Source of the DNA: Vibrio maerlii
GTDB lineage: Bacteria; Pseudomonadota; Gammaproteobacteria; Enterobacterales; Vibrionaceae
Assembly: GCF_003415655.1 (NCBI RefSeq)
Contig: NZ_QRHC01000006.1
Span: forward strand, 1 to 64,000
Direction of reading: 5' to 3'
DNA length: 64,000 nt
The notes beneath the pieces are model-generated. The model was not told the DNA's origin, ran no database searches, and worked only from the letters and a program-made list of their open reading frames with translations. Below, one piece after another: positions 62,205 through 64,000 of this stretch. Numbering within the stretch: the first letter of the stretch is position 1; each line of letters opens with the position of its first letter. The position numbers were made by a program, and so were the translations under genes.

Positions 62205-64000
62205 ATGGAAGGCAATGAAATAAAAGATCCTTGGATGACGAGCTTAATGTGGCTCAATGATCATTTTGATGTGCGTATGCATCAAGATAAGCTGTTGTCT
62301 GGCTTGCCATTATCACAAGGTCAGCTTGATCAATCTCTATTCCTAAGAGCGGTAGAGCGTTTGTCTTTAAGCGTCGTAAAAATTGATAGGAAGAATCTTG
62401 CGGAGGCCCAGTTTCCTGTCATCGTCTCTCTGCTAGATACAGGAACACCCATCGTAGTCACGTCACATCAAACGGGTACATTCCGTGTGATCGGAAGCAA
62501 TGGACAAAGCGCCGAAATCGCCGACCTGAGTTCTCAAGTGGAAGAGTTTGGTTGGCAGATCGGTTGTGAAGCAAAATTGGATGCTCGAGTCGAACACGTA
62601 GAAAAGAAAAAAGGGCATTGGCTTTGGTCAACGGTTAGAGAGGTGAAACCTTGGTATCGAGACCTTCTTGTCGCGTCGTTAATGATTAATGTCCTTGCCT
62701 TGATTGTGCCTCTGTTTACCATGAATGTTTACGACCGCGTGGTCCCTAACCAAGCTTTTAATACCTTGTGGGTGCTCGTGATTGGTGTCTCCTGCGTGAT
62801 AGTTTTTGACTGGTTACTGAGAGAAGCGCGAAGCTCCGTCACTGACTCTGCAGGCCAATATATCGATAACAAATTGTCATCCGTGCTTTTCAGTAAAGTA
62901 CTTGGCATGAAACTGGAAAACCGTCCTCAATCGGTTGGGGCATTTGCTCGCCAAGTACAAGATTTTGACAGCGTTCGAGATTTCTTTACCTCAATCACTT
63001 TAGTGACCCTGGTTGATTTACCTTTTACTCTGTTATTTCTCGCGCTGATTGGCTGGTTAGGTGGGGCAATGATGTTCGTTCCTGTCGCGGTTATGTTCGC
63101 CTTGCTGCTTCTCAGTTTGACGATGAAAGGAAAAATAGAGCAAACCCAGACAGAGAGTGCTCAGTTATCCACTCAAAGACAAGCGCAACTCTTTGATTGC
63201 TTGAGCTCTTTGCCGGAGATTAAGCAGGGTAATGCACAGGGGGAGATGCAAAAGCGTTGGGAGCAAACCTCCGCCTCGTTATCCAACTGGCAAAATCGTT
63301 CCCGTCACTACTCAAACTTAGTTTCTCATTCGATCCAGTCCAGCCAACAGATTGTGACGATCTGTTTGATCGTGTTTGGTGTCTATCAGATATCGGAGGG
63401 TCTGCTTAGCATGGGGGGATTAATTGCGATTGTCATGCTAAGTGGCCGAGCAGCGGGTTCTATTAATCAACTCTCTATCCTGATGCTTAGGTACCAGCAA
63501 ACTAAGACGGCAGTAGAAGGTTTAACCAATATTATTGAATTGCCACAAGAAGATGAACTTGGTCATCAGCTATCAAGTGGCTCTTTTAATGGCTCAGTGC
63601 GATTCCAGGATGTGAGCTATCAGTATCCTGATAGCCAAACTTTGAGCCTTAATTGTATTGAATTGAATATTCGTAGCGGAGAACGTGTTGGGGTTGTTGG
63701 TGCTGCGGGCTCAGGGAAATCGACTTTGCTATCCCTGATGGCAAAACAGTTGTCTGCCGAACAAGGTCGAGTGTTATTTGACGACATTGACGCTCAACTG
63801 TGGCCAAGCAGTGTGCTGAGGGCTAAAACTGGTTGGGTTGGACAAAACTCACAGCTTATCTACGGCTCTGTGATTGAGAACATTACCTTGGGTGATAAGT
63901 ACATCGATCAGGAAAGAATCACTCACGCGGTTAACTTATCTGGGCTCAGTGGTCATATGGAGCGTCTAGAAAATGGTTTGGAAACTCAGGTTGGCGAGGG
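62205..64000 (+). CDS. Type I secretion ABC exporter (LapB-like), cut by window end
   Basis: At least 598 residues, frame open to the last base. The N-terminal C39-like domain (about 1-135) lacks the catalytic Cys, as in LapB/HlyB-type exporters of RTX adhesins. Five to six membrane helices (about 150-420, e.g. LLVASLMINVLALIVPLFTMNVYDRVVPN) precede the nucleotide-binding domain with Walker A GAAGSGKS (about 499-506) and Q-loop VGQNSQLIYGSVIENI; the signature and Walker B lie beyond the window. It begins 16 nt after the adhesin stop, so it is its cognate exporter. Upstream ATG at 62192 stops at once. Confidence 0.92.
   Translation, partial: MEGNEIKDPWMTSLMWLNDHFDVRMHQDKLLSGLPLSQGQLDQSLFLRAVERLSLSVVKIDRKNLAEAQFPVIVSLLDTGTPIVVTSHQTGTFRVIGSNGQSAEIADLSSQVEEFGWQIGCEAKLDARVEHVEKKKGHWLWSTVREVKPWYRDLLVASLMINVLALIVPLFTMNVYDRVVPNQAFNTLWVLVIGVSCVIVFDWLLREARSSVTDSAGQYIDNKLSSVLFSKVLGMKLENRPQSVGAFARQVQDFDSVRDFFTSITLVTLVDLPFTLLFLALIGWLGGAMMFVPVAVMFALLLLSLTMKGKIEQTQTESAQLSTQRQAQLFDCLSSLPEIKQGNAQGEMQKRWEQTSASLSNWQNRSRHYSNLVSHSIQSSQQIVTICLIVFGVYQISEGLLSMGGLIAIVMLSGRAAGSINQLSILMLRYQQTKTAVEGLTNIIELPQEDELGHQLSSGSFNGSVRFQDVSYQYPDSQTLSLNCIELNIRSGERVGVVGAAGSGKSTLLSLMAKQLSAEQGRVLFDDIDAQLWPSSVLRAKTGWVGQNSQLIYGSVIENITLGDKYIDQERITHAVNLSGLSGHMERLENGLETQVGE

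Overview
The window reads as a stretch of a gammaproteobacterial chromosome, almost certainly a marine Vibrio. Reasons: a trpE-G-D-CF-B-A operon with unfused trpG and fused trpCF; the sap - psp - two-adaptor RND cluster; a carboxynorspermidine (Dat/Ddc-CANSDH-CANSDC) cluster; a GspS-beta-type pilotin beside yciI/yciA/yciB; and a giant type I-secreted adhesin of the Vibrio/LapA kind. Most of the window is core genome. The accessory elements are an IS256-family insertion sequence, octanucleotide repeat tracts, an expanded tRNA array and the two RTX/T1SS loci.

Layout. 1-1306: IS256-family element whose right end abuts an octamer tract. 1381-7747: minus-strand sapABCDF transporter operon and pspF. 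7859-9235: sigma-54 promoter and pspABC. 9381-14612: two lipoprotein adaptors plus an RND pump. 14684-22000: tag, metC, cls, an NSS-family Na+ symporter, an RluA-family pseudouridine synthase and an RlmI-like methyltransferase. 21912-24093 (minus): pilotin-like lipoprotein, yciI, yciA, yciB and a small unknown. 24454-25719: dicarboxylate/amino-acid symporter with a PurR-like palindrome upstream. 26049-33225 (minus): complete trp operon with TrpR operator, a 46-residue leader peptide carrying five Trp codons, and an attenuator. 33244-36825: rnm, yciO, a small RTX protein and rluB. 37048-41844: SpoU methyltransferase, yciU, efpL, a nucleotidyltransferase and DNA polymerase II. 42249-45328: uvrY/varA, uvrC, pgsA. 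45514-46838: tRNA Cys-Gly-Leu-Gly, then three tandem tRNA-Gly-like copies with a remodelled T arm. 46885-52902: long structured leader, uORF and norspermidine/spermidine biosynthesis genes. 53072-64000: a ~3038-residue T1SS adhesin and its ABC exporter, cut by the window end.

Three things deserve attention. (1) Four tandem tracts of a CTAG-containing octamer (sense strand TAGAGAGC or TAGAGAAC) each start within 0-3 nt of a stop codon, always in the same sense orientation. (2) The ~257-bp tRNA-Gly array contains three near-identical tRNA-like genes in which the T arm is replaced by a longer sequence able to form its own hairpin. (3) The polyamine operon has a leader of about 450 nt rich in inverted repeats. 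It ends in a Shine-Dalgarno-sequestering hairpin and a 16-codon uORF overlapping the start of the first gene, which looks like an undescribed post-transcriptional control element.

All functional calls come from reading motifs and context. No database search, folding program or copy-number statistics could be run.
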